The notes beneath the pieces were generated by a model that searched no databases, had not been told where the DNA came from, and saw only the letters and a program-made list of their open reading frames with translations. Of a stretch of DNA of 64,000 nucleotides, positions 1 to 9,074 are shown piece by piece. The stretch is from JAKAVN01 sp963734845 (GTDB lineage: Bacteria; Desulfobacterota; Binatia; Binatales; Binataceae), in contig CAVTIS010000012.1 in the NCBI GenBank assembly GCA_963734845.1, positions 186,001 through 250,000 of the forward strand. Reading direction: 5' to 3'. Made by a program: the position numbers and the translations under genes. The first letter of the stretch is position 1, and each line of letters opens with the position of its first letter.

Positions 1-996
1 CACCAAAGCAACGGCGAGGAACTGCTGCAACTGGATCCCGCGCGCTTACCGGGCGCCACGCTTGGTGAGGTACGAAAGGTCCAGTTGCCGGCCGAGCTCG
101 AGGCCAACGGCCAGGTAACGTTCGACGACCGGCGCGTTGCGAGCATCGTCTCGCGCGTCGCCGGAAGGATTGAACAGGTGCGCGTTTCGCAGTGGGACAA
201 CGTGCGGCGCGGCGAGCCGATCGTCGCGCTCTACAGCCCCGACTTCATGACCGCCGAGGCCGAGTACCTGCAAGCCAAGCAGACTACTCATCTGAGCGGC
301 GCTCCTGGTATTTCCAGTATGGCGGGAATGGCGGCCTCGATGGAGGACGCGGCCGAGCGCAAGCTGGAGCTGCTCGGGATGGAGCGGGCCGACATACGCG
401 CGATCAGCGTTCCCGATCCGATGGTCTGGATGCGCGCGCCAATCGGCGGCACGGTAATCGAAAACAAGGCCACCCGTGGCGCGGCGGTCGCTCCGGGCGA
501 CGTGCTTTATACGCTCGGCACGCTCAACGATGTCTGGATAACCGCTGATATCTATGAGGACGACCTCGCGCGCGTCCACGAGGGCCAGGAGCTCGAGGCG
601 ATAACCACCACCTATCCCGACGAAATCTTCAGGGGCGTCATCTCGCGCGTCAGTCCCGGTATCGACGCCACCACGCACACCGCGCAGATCCGATGCACCG
701 TCGCCAATCCGGGCCTTAGGCTCAAGCCGCAGATGCTTGCGCGGGTGCGGATCGTCACGCGGCCGGGCGCGGCGCTGGTCGTGCCGCAGCAGGCGCTGGT
801 CTTCGATACCAACTCGTATTTCGCCTATGTGCGCGTGGGGCCTGAAGCGGTCGCGCGGCGCAATGTGACCGTTACGTCATGGAATGAAAAGGGCTACGCC
901 CGCGTGGTCTCGGGACTTGCTGCCGGAGATATGGTGGTTGTGGCCGGTTCCTTGCAGATCAACGAGTTGTGGCGAGAAGCCCACGGCGAGAACTGA
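1..996 (+). CDS. RND efflux periplasmic adaptor (CusB/HlyD type), 5' truncated
   Basis: The reading frame is open from base 1, so the N-terminus (signal peptide and start) lies upstream of the window; about 331 codons are visible. The protein is a membrane-fusion adaptor that would link the inner-membrane pump encoded next to an outer-membrane channel. The order is typical of CusB/HlyD_D23 adaptors: a first lipoyl half (GRIEQVRVSQWDNVRRGEPI), a helical hairpin (AEAEYLQAKQ and following), a second lipoyl half (MRAPIGGTVIENKATRGAAV), then beta-barrel and membrane-proximal segments ending near LQINELW. The pump gene follows after 28 bases, so the two are probably one operon. No His- or Met-rich metal-binding tail is visible, so the substrate is unknown. 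Confidence 0.88.
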   Translation, partial: HQSNGEELLQLDPARLPGATLGEVRKVQLPAELEANGQVTFDDRRVASIVSRVAGRIEQVRVSQWDNVRRGEPIVALYSPDFMTAEAEYLQAKQTTHLSGAPGISSMAGMAASMEDAAERKLELLGMERADIRAISVPDPMVWMRAPIGGTVIENKATRGAAVAPGDVLYTLGTLNDVWITADIYEDDLARVHEGQELEAITTTYPDEIFRGVISRVSPGIDATTHTAQIRCTVANPGLRLKPQMLARVRIVTRPGAALVVPQQALVFDTNSYFAYVRVGPEAVARRNVTVTSWNEKGYARVVSGLAAGDMVVVAGSLQINELWREAHGEN

Positions 997-1024
997 GCGC
1001 AGCCCGACGAACTGAGCGCCTCAG

Positions 1025-4000
1025 ATGATCAGCGCATTTATTGAGCTTGCCCTGTCCCAGCGAGTGGTCGTTATCGGACTGTCGCTGGTGTTGCTGATCG
1101 CTGGTCTGTTTGCGTTCTCCGAGCTCGATATCGAGGCGTATCCCGATCCGGTGCAACCGATGGTCGAGGTGCTGACGCTGCCCAACGGGCTCAGCGCCGA
1201 GGAGGTCGAACGGCTGGTGACGGTGCCGCTCGAGTTCGGTTTGGGCGGGATGCGCAATCTCGAGTCGATGCGCTCGATCTCGCTGTTCGGGCTCTCCGAT
1301 ATACGCTGCTACTTCGATTGGGAGAGCGATTACTATCAGGACCGCACGGATACTATCAACCAGCTCGGAACGGTCTCACTGCCGCAAGGCGTTCGCGCGG
1401 GCATTTCACCCGAAAATCCGATCGGCGAGATCTACCGTTACACCGTCGAGAGCCCCGATCACGATCTGATCAAGGAGAAAGAGATCGAGGACTGGGTTCT
1501 CGAGCAGCAGCTGAAAACGGTGCCGGGCGTAATCGACGTTTCCGGCTTCGGCGGGCTGAGCAAGGAATACCACGTCGACGTCGATCCGCAGCGCCTGGCC
1601 TACTACCGCATCCCACTGTCCACGCTGTTGACCACGCTGGGCAACGCCAATATAAGCGCGGGCGGCAACTACCTCGACGTCGGTGAGCAGGCCTTCGACG
1701 TGCGCGGGTTGGGCTTCATCGAATCACTCGACGACATTCGCAACGCGGTCCTGGCGGTCAACAAGTCGACTCCCGTAACGGTGGCCAACGTGGCGAGCGT
1801 AGAGGCCGGCTATGCGCCGCGCCTCGGGATCGTCGGGATGAACAACCGCAACGAGATCGTCGAAGGCATCGTGCTGATGCGCAAGTACGGCAACACGCTC
1901 AAGACGCTGCGCGGCGTGGAGTCTAAAATCCACGAGCTCAATAGCTCGGGCGCCTTGCCTGCCGGCTACAAGGCGGTGCCCTACTACGACCGCACCGAAC
2001 TGGTCGAAACCACGCTGCACACGGTGATGGAGAACCTCACCATCGGGATGGCGCTGGTTTTCCTGGTGCTGATCTTTTTCCTCGGCAACTTTCGGAGCGC
2101 CTTCATCGCCGCCATCAACATACCGCTTGCGCTGCTCGGCGCGTTCATCCTGATGCGCGTGGGAGACACGCCGGCCAACCTGATTTCGCTCGGCGCCATC
2201 GACTTCGGCATCATCATCAACTCGACCGTCATCGTGGTCGAGAACATCCATCACTACCTCGCGCCCGTGGAGGGCGAGGGCTCCTACCGGCGTATCCAGC
2301 GCGCGACGCAGGAAGTCGCCGGTCCGATCTTTTTTTTCACCTTGATCTTCGTGATCGCGTTCCTGCCGCTGTTCACGATGCACGGGGTCGAGGGCGCGAT
2401 CTTTTCACCGATGTCGCGGACCTACGCCTATGCGCTCGGCGCCGCCATCCTGCTCTCGCTCGCACTGACACCGGCGCTGGCCTCCTTCGCGTTCGAGCGG
2501 GGTCTGCATCAGTATTCCAACCCGATATGGGAGGCTATCAGCCGCTTCTATCACTGGTTCTTTGTGCACCTGCTGAACCGCCCGCGCCTGTGGCTCACGG
2601 CGGTCACGATCGTCGTGATGGCCGGGTTCGTAATCTTTCCGCGTTTGGGCGGTGAATTCCTCCCCAAGCTCGAGGAGGGCAACGTCTGGGCGACGGCCAC
2701 GATGCCGCTGACGATCTCACTCGATCGCGCGGCGCGCCTGACTACCCGCATGCGCGGCGTTTTTATGTCTTTTCCCGAGGTCACGACCGTGGTCTCGCAA
2801 CTCGGTCGTCCCGACAGCGGAACCGAGACCACGGGATTCTTTAACGCCGAGTTCTCGGTTGACCTCAAGCCGCAATCGCAATGGCCTCCCGCGGCGACCA
2901 AGGCCGCACTAATCAAGGAAATGAACGCGAAGCTAGTCCGCGAGATGCCTGGAGTGAGCTTCGATTACTCCCAGAACATCGAGGCCAATGTCGACGAAGC
3001 GCTTTCGGGCGTGAAGGGATCGAACTCGGTCAAGGTGTTCGGGCACAACCTGGAGGTCGACGAGCGGGTCGCCAATCAGCTGGTCGAAGTGATGGGCAAG
3101 GTGCAAGGGATTGCCGATCTCGGAGTCTATCGATCGCTAGGTCAGCCCAACCTGGTGATCAAGCCCGACCGCGCCGCATGCGCCCGCTACGGCTTGAGCG
3201 TCTCCGACGTCGCCGGCGTGGTGCAGGCCGCGATCGGCGGCCAGGCGGTGACCCAAATTTTTGAAGGCGATCGCCGCTTCGACCTGGTCGTGCGATGGAA
3301 GCCGCAGTATCGGCAGAGCCTGGATGCGATCAGGAACATCCGCGTCACCACCCCCGGTGGCGCCGACATCCCGCTCGCGCAAGTCGCCGATATCCGCACC
3401 GAGGAGGGTGCGTCGTTCATCTACCGCGAAGGTCTGGAGCGTTATGTGCCGCTGCGTTTCGCCGTGCGCGGACGCGATCTGGAGCGGGCAGTCGAAGACG
3501 CCAAGCAGGCGGTCGCGCGCGAGGTCAAGCTGCCCGAGGGTGTGCATCTGGAGTGGGCCGGCGAATATGGCGAGTTGCGTGAAGCCAACCACCGCCTGAT
3601 GATCGTGGTGCCGTTCGCATTTGTGCTCATCGCCGGCGTGCTCTACGCCGCGACCACCTCGCTCATCGACGTTTTCATCATTATGGCGCAGATCCCGGTC
3701 GCCTGCCTGGGCGGGATCCTGGGCCTGTATGTGACCGGGACGCCGTTCAGCGTCTCGGCCGCGGTTGGTTTCATCTCGATCTTCGGCGTCGCCGTGATGG
3801 ACGGGATCCTGTTGAGCTTCTACATTCGCCGGCTTTGGCAGGAGGGGCATCCGTTTCGCGAAGCGATCGTCATGGGCTCGGATCGGCGTCTGCGCGCGAT
3901 GATGATGACCGACCTGGTCGACGCCTTCGGATTGCTGCCCGCCGCGCTCTCGACCCGGATCGGTTCGCAGACCCAGCGTCCGTTGGCGATCGTGGTTATC

Positions 4001-4123
4001 GGCGGAGCGCTCGCGATCCTGCTCCTGACCCGCATCCTGCAGCCGGTGCTTATCTATCTTTGCCATCGGCGGCTGCGCCTCACAGACGCGCCGCCCCCAG
4101 CCCCGCGCCACGTTCCGGTTTGA
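1025..4123 (+). CDS. Heavy-metal RND permease, CzcA/CusA family
   Basis: A 1032-residue inner-membrane proton-driven pump of the hydrophobe/heavy-metal RND family, of normal length. Residues 1-30 form TM1. The N-terminal periplasmic part has the YPDPVQPMVEVLT-type opening of the family. TM4 contains IDFGIIINSTVIVVEN at about residues 392-407, the place of the proton relay. In CzcA this helix carries Asp402, Asp408 and Glu415; here Asp393 and Glu406 are kept but the middle position is Asn399. A second large periplasmic loop and the C-terminal TM block (VAVMDGILLSFYIRRL) follow. It sits just downstream of its adaptor gene. Substrate metal cannot be told from sequence. Family assignment is strong; activity is less sure because of the Asn. 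Confidence 0.93.
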   Translation: MISAFIELALSQRVVVIGLSLVLLIAGLFAFSELDIEAYPDPVQPMVEVLTLPNGLSAEEVERLVTVPLEFGLGGMRNLESMRSISLFGLSDIRCYFDWESDYYQDRTDTINQLGTVSLPQGVRAGISPENPIGEIYRYTVESPDHDLIKEKEIEDWVLEQQLKTVPGVIDVSGFGGLSKEYHVDVDPQRLAYYRIPLSTLLTTLGNANISAGGNYLDVGEQAFDVRGLGFIESLDDIRNAVLAVNKSTPVTVANVASVEAGYAPRLGIVGMNNRNEIVEGIVLMRKYGNTLKTLRGVESKIHELNSSGALPAGYKAVPYYDRTELVETTLHTVMENLTIGMALVFLVLIFFLGNFRSAFIAAINIPLALLGAFILMRVGDTPANLISLGAIDFGIIINSTVIVVENIHHYLAPVEGEGSYRRIQRATQEVAGPIFFFTLIFVIAFLPLFTMHGVEGAIFSPMSRTYAYALGAAILLSLALTPALASFAFERGLHQYSNPIWEAISRFYHWFFVHLLNRPRLWLTAVTIVVMAGFVIFPRLGGEFLPKLEEGNVWATATMPLTISLDRAARLTTRMRGVFMSFPEVTTVVSQLGRPDSGTETTGFFNAEFSVDLKPQSQWPPAATKAALIKEMNAKLVREMPGVSFDYSQNIEANVDEALSGVKGSNSVKVFGHNLEVDERVANQLVEVMGKVQGIADLGVYRSLGQPNLVIKPDRAACARYGLSVSDVAGVVQAAIGGQAVTQIFEGDRRFDLVVRWKPQYRQSLDAIRNIRVTTPGGADIPLAQVADIRTEEGASFIYREGLERYVPLRFAVRGRDLERAVEDAKQAVAREVKLPEGVHLEWAGEYGELREANHRLMIVVPFAFVLIAGVLYAATTSLIDVFIIMAQIPVACLGGILGLYVTGTPFSVSAAVGFISIFGVAVMDGILLSFYIRRLWQEGHPFREAIVMGSDRRLRAMMMTDLVDAFGLLPAALSTRIGSQTQRPLAIVVIGGALAILLLTRILQPVLIYLCHRRLRLTDAPPPAPRHVPV

Positions 4124-4248
4124 GCGCCGGGGACGTGCCAGCAAAACCGGCGCTCGCAAGTTCGCCGTTTGACCTCTGCGTTTGTTCTCCGCGCGCTCCT
4201 CGCGGGCCGGCCTCGCGCCGTGCTAAACGGGCAGTGGAGGATCACGCT

Positions 4249-5094
4249 ATGCAGCTTGAAACCCTCGCCCACGGCTACGGCCTCATCGAGGGGCCGCGCG
4301 TCGATGAACGCAACCGGCTCTACTTCAGCGACGTGCCCAATGGCGGCGTCTATCGGCGGAGCCCCGACGGCGGCGTCGAGACTCTAATCCCGCGCCGGCG
4401 CGGTGTCGGTGGCATCGCCCTCAACGAGGCGGGCGGGATCGTATGCAGCGGCCGCAGTCTGATCTGTTGGGAGGAGGCGACCAGGCAAAGCCGCGAGCTG
4501 TTCACCGAATGGGAAGGGCGCGCGATGCGCGGGCTCAACGATCTCACCGTCGACGCCGCGGGCAGCGTCTTCGTCGGTTCGCTCGAGTTCGACGCACTCA
4601 GCAGCGACAAACCGATTCCCGGCAATGTCTTTCGTGTGGACCCGCCCAACACGGTGACCAAGCTGTGGGAGGGGATCGAAGTGACCAACGGGATGGGCTT
4701 CAGCCCGGACGCCAAGTTGCTATATCATTGCGATTCGACCACCAAGGCGGTGTGGGCCTACGACGTTACCGCCGACCGCCGGCTCAAGGACCGCCGCGTC
4801 TTTGCCACGTTGCCCGAAGGATGGCCGGACGGGATGGCGGTCGACGTCGAGGGCGGAGTATGGGTCGCCGTCGTGCGTTACGGCGAGGTCGTGCGCTTCA
4901 AGGCTAACGGCACGATGGAGCGCAGGATCAAGATGCCATCGCTGATGGTGACGAGCCTCTGCTTCGGCGGCTCCGACATGATGGACCTGTACGTGGTGAC
5001 GGCCGACAATACTGAAGAAGCAAGCCGCAAGGGGACGATCTTCAAAATGCGCGCAGACGTACCAGGCTTGAAGGTGCCAAAGGCACGGTTTTGA
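4249..5094 (+). CDS. SMP-30/gluconolactonase-like beta-propeller hydrolase
   Basis: A 281-residue protein of the SMP-30/gluconolaconase/LRE family, metal-dependent lactonases with a six-bladed beta-propeller. Family marks include an early GLIEGPRVDERNRLYFSDVP segment (the first metal-ligand Glu), GLNDLTVDAAGSVFVGS, TNGMGFSPDAKLLYHCDST and GWPDGMAVDVEGGVWVAV, the last two holding the usual Asn/Asp metal ligands. The ATG at 4249 is chosen because GGAGG lies at 4236-4240 and homology starts right after it; the open frame extends further upstream but overlaps the pump gene. No signal peptide is seen, so it is probably cytosolic. The true substrate (sugar lactone or other ester) is not known. Confidence 0.85.
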   Translation: MQLETLAHGYGLIEGPRVDERNRLYFSDVPNGGVYRRSPDGGVETLIPRRRGVGGIALNEAGGIVCSGRSLICWEEATRQSRELFTEWEGRAMRGLNDLTVDAAGSVFVGSLEFDALSSDKPIPGNVFRVDPPNTVTKLWEGIEVTNGMGFSPDAKLLYHCDSTTKAVWAYDVTADRRLKDRRVFATLPEGWPDGMAVDVEGGVWVAVVRYGEVVRFKANGTMERRIKMPSLMVTSLCFGGSDMMDLYVVTADNTEEASRKGTIFKMRADVPGLKVPKARF

Positions 5095-5139
5095 AATTGG
5101 ACTGGCAGCGGAAAACTCTCTCATAAGAAGGAGACCCGG

Positions 5140-5604
5140 ATGGCTCTACAGGTGGGACAGCAGGCGCCCGACTTCACAATGAAGTCGAACAAGATGAAGG
5201 ACGTGAAACTCTCGGAGTTGCGCGGCAACAAGGTACTCTTGTTATTCGTGCCGCTGGCGTTCACCGGCACTTGAACCAAGGAATTGTGCAGCGTGCGTGA
5301 CACGCTGGGAGAGTTCGAACAGCTCGGATGCAAGGTGTTCGGGATTTCCACTGACAGTCCGTTCGCGCTCGACTCGTGGGCGCGTGAGCAAAACTACCAG
5401 TTCCCGCTACTCAGCGATTACAACAAGGAAGTGTCGCCAGCCTACGATTCGATGTATGCCGAACTGCTCGGCTTTAAAGGCGTGAGCAAGCGCTCGGCCT
5501 ACGTGATCGACGGCCAGGGCAAGATCCGCTATCGCGAAGTGCTCGAGGACGCACGCCAGATCCCCGACTTCGAAGCAATCAAGAAGTGTCTGAAGGAAAT
5601 ATAG
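5140..5604 (+). CDS. Selenocysteine-containing peroxiredoxin (in-frame UGA at codon 45)
   Basis: Read through the TGA at 5272-5274, this gives a 154-residue peroxiredoxin of AhpE/BCP type, a thioredoxin-fold thiol peroxidase that reduces H2O2 and organic peroxides. The N-terminal part (VGQQAPDFTMKS, then LLLFVPLAFTGT) and the C-terminal part (TKELCSVRDTLGEFEQLGCK to the end) are both family-like and in the same frame. The TGA stands exactly where the peroxidatic Cys of the PLAFTGTC motif should be, so residue 45 is read as selenocysteine. Cys50, five residues on, could serve as resolving thiol. AAGGAG lies at 5128-5133 before the ATG. A hairpin fitting a bacterial SECIS begins 15 bases after the TGA. 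Gene callers will split this gene into a 44-codon stub and an N-terminally truncated ORF. Confidence 0.9.
5289..5307 (+). promoter_or_regulatory. Bacterial SECIS hairpin for Sec insertion
   Basis: A perfect 7-bp stem, CAGCGTG (5289-5295) with CACGCTG (5301-5307), closes a 5-base loop CGTGA. The apical loop starts 21 bases after the TGA and has G as its second base, which fits the known bacterial SECIS rule (a loop roughly 16-37 bases from UGA with a G among its first two bases, recognised by SelB). It lies inside the coding sequence, as bacterial SECIS elements do. Confidence 0.82.
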
Positions 5605-5621
5605 TAACTCGCGCGAGCGCC

Positions 5622-5643
5622 GGCGCGGACTCCGATCCGCGCC
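5622..5643 (+). other. GC-rich hairpin after the peroxiredoxin gene
   Basis: GGCGCGGA (5622-5629) pairs perfectly with TCCGCGCC (5636-5643) across a 6-base loop, 17 bases after the stop codon. No T-tract follows, so it is at best a weak or Rho-assisted terminator, or an mRNA-end stabiliser. Confidence 0.4.
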
Positions 5644-5676
5644 GCCCCGCCCCCAACCGGAGCTCTCGCTTAGCGG

Positions 5677-6882
5677 ATGCCTAACACTCTCGATGGAATA
5701 GTCGCGGTCGACCTCACGCAGAACGTGGCCGGCCCGTATTGCACTCAACTCCTGGGCGACTTCGGCGCTACCATCATCAAGGTCGAACGGCCGGGAAGCG
5801 GCGACGATTCGCGCCGCTACGCTCCCGCATGGCACGGCGGCGCCGCCGAGCCGGGCGATTCGACCGCGTTTTTAGCGTACAACCGCAACAAGAAAAGCGT
5901 GTGTGTCGATCTCGACCATCCTGCAGGTTTGGAGATCGTGCGCCGGCTCGCGGCCAGTGCCGACGTCTTCGTGCATTCGCTCAAGCCCGGCAGCGCCGAG
6001 GCACGCGGGCTCGGTTACGACGATCTCAAACCGCACAACCCGCGGCTCATCTATGCGGCGATCAGCGGCTTTGGCGAGAGCGGCCCGATGCGCCTGCTGC
6101 CCGGCTACGATCCGCTCGGCCAGGCACACTCCGGCGTAATCAGCGTGACCGGCCATCCCGGCGCGCCGCCGGCGCGGGTCGTCGTTCCGATTATCGATAT
6201 GGGCTCAGGGTTGTGGCTGTTCTCCGGAGTGCTCGCGGCGATTATCGAGCGCGGCAAGACCGGGCGGGGAGCCAAGGTCGGCGTGAGCCTGCTCGAAACT
6301 GGCGTCGCGTGGACCACGCTTCACATGAGCAACTACATGGCGACCGGCGAGATTCCCGAACGCACTGGCTCGGCATCACCGGCGGCGGCGCCTTATGAGG
6401 CGTTCGAGACTGCGGACGGATGGATCATGATCGCGGCGGGCAACGATCGGCTGTTCGGCCGTCTGTGCGAACTGCTGGGCATTCCCGAGATAGCTTTGGA
6501 CGATCGTTTCAGGAGCAACGCCGCACGTGTGCCGCGGCGCGCTGAGCTCCACGCGATAATCGAAGAGCGCACGCGGCGACGTCCGACCGAACATTGGGTC
6601 GCGGCGCTACGCGAGGTCGGCGTGCCGTGCAGCCCGATCAACCGGCTGAACCAGGTGCACGACGATCCGCAGGTTAACGCGACCGGGATGATAAAGAAAA
6701 TCGACGGCTTCAGGGTGCCTAATTTCGAAATCGTCGACGTTGCGGTCAACGTCAACGGCGAGAAAGCAGTGCTGCGCTCGATGCCGCCGCGCCTGGGCGA
6801 GCATACTGACGAAGTGTTGCGCGCCGCCGGCTATAGCACCGGTGAAATCATCGCCCTGCGGGCCGCGAAAACGATCGGCTAG
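5677..6882 (+). CDS. Family III CoA-transferase (CaiB/BaiF type)
   Basis: A 401-residue family III CoA-transferase, which moves CoA between organic acids through an aspartyl-CoA thioester. The family opening is present (VAVDLTQNVAGPYCTQLLGD and GATIIKVERPGSGDDSR). NKKSVCVDLDHPAG follows, and the catalytic Asp is expected to be Asp174 in VPIIDMGSG, matching Asp169 of formyl-CoA transferase. The C-terminal domain (EAFETADGWIMIAAGNDRLF) is complete. Substrates cannot be assigned. It follows the peroxiredoxin by 72 bases, and its stop TAG overlaps the stop of the convergent transporter gene (CTAG at 6879-6882). Confidence 0.92.
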   Translation: MPNTLDGIVAVDLTQNVAGPYCTQLLGDFGATIIKVERPGSGDDSRRYAPAWHGGAAEPGDSTAFLAYNRNKKSVCVDLDHPAGLEIVRRLAASADVFVHSLKPGSAEARGLGYDDLKPHNPRLIYAAISGFGESGPMRLLPGYDPLGQAHSGVISVTGHPGAPPARVVVPIIDMGSGLWLFSGVLAAIIERGKTGRGAKVGVSLLETGVAWTTLHMSNYMATGEIPERTGSASPAAAPYEAFETADGWIMIAAGNDRLFGRLCELLGIPEIALDDRFRSNAARVPRRAELHAIIEERTRRRPTEHWVAALREVGVPCSPINRLNQVHDDPQVNATGMIKKIDGFRVPNFEIVDVAVNVNGEKAVLRSMPPRLGEHTDEVLRAAGYSTGEIIALRAAKTIG

Positions 6883-7766
6883 CGCGACGCTACGGCGCCG
6901 AGGTCGGCGGCGGCGAGCGCAGCGCTCGCCGCGATAGTCAACACGAATGCGCCCGCGCGCATCGCCGCCGCGAAGGGGTCGTCGGGAAGGCGTTCACCGA
7001 AGGCCACGATTCCGCCCGCAATCGGAATTACGTTGGAGATCGCCGAGGAGAGCGGCATCGCGATGATCCCGCGACCCATCGCGAACGAATTCTGCAACAT
7101 CACCAGGCCCGCCACGTTGGTTACGATCGTCAGGTAGGTATACGGGCTCGCGATCAGCGCCAACGCCAGCGCCACGAAGTCCGGAGTGCCAGCCAGCCGA
7201 TCGGCGAGCGGCTTGGTATAGAGACCGGCGAATCCCAGTGCGATCCCCGAAGCGATCGCCGTAGCCGCGCCGTTTTCGCGCAGCCCGTGCGAGACCAACA
7301 GCGCCAGCGTGATCGCGACCGCGACGACTGAGGCTATTGCCAGCGCGCGGATATCGGGTGGGCTTTGCAACGCACCGGCGCCAAGCGATCCGCCGAGCAT
7401 CAGCGCCGCCACCAGGAAAGCGGCAATCCCGAGCCATTCCCAGATTCGGGCGCGCTCGCCTAGGATGACCACCGCGAGCACCACGAACAGCGCAATCCCG
7501 CCCTGCATCGCCACCGCCATCATCGAAACCGGCGCGCGCGCGAGCGCGGCCATGTACAACGCATAGCCGGCGGCCTGCACCACGAGTCCGCCGAGCCATA
7601 CCGGGTCGCGAACCCACGCGATCACTGCGCCCAACGTGCCGCGCCCGCGCGCCATCGGCAGCGCGCTCGCACGGACTTTCATCATCATTAAACCCAACGC
7701 GAGCAGTAGGCTTGCGACGAGTCCGAGCGCGAGGCTCTGCACGAGCAAGCCGCGTGCGCTAACCAT
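6879..7766 (-). CDS. EamA/DMT-family membrane transporter
   Basis: A 295-residue protein with about ten hydrophobic helices in two similar halves, as in the drug/metabolite transporter (EamA) superfamily. The AAGYALYMAALARAPVSMMA segment and its second-half counterpart are typical of the internal repeat. The ATG at 7766 is preferred; it overlaps the last 8 bases of hpnI. A GTG 12 bases upstream is possible. It is the last gene of the hpnJ-hpnI operon, so moving a hopanoid or its sugar precursor is conceivable, but that rests only on position. Confidence 0.82.
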   Translation of the reverse strand: MVSARGLLVQSLALGLVASLLLALGLMMMKVRASALPMARGRGTLGAVIAWVRDPVWLGGLVVQAAGYALYMAALARAPVSMMAVAMQGGIALFVVLAVVILGERARIWEWLGIAAFLVAALMLGGSLGAGALQSPPDIRALAIASVVAVAITLALLVSHGLRENGAATAIASGIALGFAGLYTKPLADRLAGTPDFVALALALIASPYTYLTIVTNVAGLVMLQNSFAMGRGIIAMPLSSAISNVIPIAGGIVAFGERLPDDPFAAAMRAGAFVLTIAASAALAAADLGAVASR

Positions 7767-8925
7767 CGGTGATTTCACGCATCACGCCATCGCGCGAGAT
7801 AGCGAAGCGCCGCCCGCCCCAGGCAACTACATTGCCGACCAGGCTCGCTGCCCAGATCGCCGCCATAACCAGGTCCTTCAACGGCACCAGCCATACGTCG
7901 CGCAGCAATTCCGGCAGCTTGAGAGTGCGGGCGAGAATCAGGGCCGAGCTTGCCGTGCGCGCGGCGATCACGGCTGCGCAAAGTGCGATCGCGGCAGGGC
8001 GTGCGCGAGTCGCGGCCAGCATCACGAGCGCCCACAAAGGTCCGTTGAGCAGGATGGTAAACAGGCTAAGTGGGCGCATGATGCGATAGGTTCGCGCCCA
8101 GCGGAGCTTGCGTTGCCAGAATTCGCCGAAGGTGCGCTCCTCGCAGGCCGAGGTGACGAGCGATCGCGAGAGCCTGATCTCCCATCCTGCTTCGGCCACC
8201 GCGCGGCCCAGTTCGAAGTCGTCGGCGAGCTTGTCGCCCAGCGGGCGCATGCCGCCGGCGGCTTCCAGAGCCGTGCGGCGGACCGCTATGGTCGCGCCGA
8301 AGGCATAGCGCAAAGGCTCGATCCTCGCCGCCAGCATCACCTGCGGTGTAAAGTCGGTGTTGATGAAAAGCGCGGCCAGGCGCGAGGCAAAGGTGCCGCT
8401 CGGCCGGGCGCGGTAGGCGCAGGTCACCATGCCCACGCGCTCGTCGGCGAAGAGTTCGCCGATGAGTCTCTCCAGGTGGCCGCGCTCGACGGAGATGTCG
8501 GCGTCGCTCAGCACGAAGGCGTCGGCGCGCTCGGCGCGCTCGGCCATGCGGATGACCTTGGCGATCTTGCGGTTGACGACGCCGGCCTCGTCGCCGACGA
8601 TGAGCGTGATGCTGGCGTATGGATATTGGGAGCGTAGTGCTACCGGAGCCTCGGCGGCGCGGTCCTCGTAGCTCGGGACAGCGAAGAAGAAATCGGCGCG
8701 CGGGTACCCGCTTTCGAGATAGCTGGTGAGGTTGGCGAGCAGGCTGGAGCTGAGCCCGGAGAGCGGTTTCAGCACAGCGATACGCGGGGGCGGCTTGGGG
8801 AGCGGCGGCGCCGGGTCGTCGGCGTGCGCGGCAAAGCGCATGGTAATTATCAGCGAGACCGCGTAGTAAACCAGCGAACTCGCGACTCCGAGTGTCGCGA
8901 GCCACCAGAGCAGGAGGGTAGTCAC
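7759..8925 (-). CDS. hpnI: Hopanoid-associated glycosyltransferase HpnI
   Basis: A 388-residue GT21-type (ceramide glucosyltransferase-like) enzyme with an N-terminal membrane helix (residues 5-28), a GT-A domain and C-terminal membrane segments. Motifs are LSDADIS at 139-145, DDFELG at 235-240 and the (Q/R)xxRW site QRKLRW at 271-276. In known hopanoid makers, HpnI adds N-acetylglucosamine to bacteriohopanetetrol, HpnK deacetylates it and HpnJ converts it to the cyclitol ether. The hpnJ gene next door makes the HpnI call firm over a generic GT2 call. The start is GTG. No hpnK is present in the window. Confidence 0.87.
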   Translation of the reverse strand: MTTLLLWWLATLGVASSLVYYAVSLIITMRFAAHADDPAPPLPKPPPRIAVLKPLSGLSSSLLANLTSYLESGYPRADFFFAVPSYEDRAAEAPVALRSQYPYASITLIVGDEAGVVNRKIAKVIRMAERAERADAFVLSDADISVERGHLERLIGELFADERVGMVTCAYRARPSGTFASRLAALFINTDFTPQVMLAARIEPLRYAFGATIAVRRTALEAAGGMRPLGDKLADDFELGRAVAEAGWEIRLSRSLVTSACEERTFGEFWQRKLRWARTYRIMRPLSLFTILLNGPLWALVMLAATRARPAAIALCAAVIAARTASSALILARTLKLPELLRDVWLVPLKDLVMAAIWAASLVGNVVAWGGRRFAISRDGVMREITDG

Positions 8926-8973
8926 GAGACGCTCGTGGTCATGGGCGTGGCTTCAGCGACCGTGGCGCCAGAC

Positions 8974-9008
8974 GGGGAGGAGCAGACGCACTAGGTCTAC
9001 TCCTCCCC
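8974..9008 (-). other. Intergenic hairpin between hpnJ and hpnI
   Basis: GGGGAGGAG (8974-8982) pairs with CTCCTCCCC (9000-9008), and AGAC/GTCT inside extend the stem. It sits in the 149-base gap after hpnJ. No T-tract follows on the minus strand, so it is more likely an mRNA-processing or stability element than a terminator. Confidence 0.4.
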
Positions 9009-9074
9009 GCGCGGTGCTGCGGGCGTGCGCGAGCGGAGCGGCGATGGCAGGCGCCGCGCCGCTCGTCGCGCGCG

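Noticed and set aside
5272..5274. TGA in the peroxiredoxin as a sequencing error or pseudogene
   Set aside because: The codon sits exactly at the peroxidatic Cys, both flanks keep frame and family identity, and a fitting SECIS follows.
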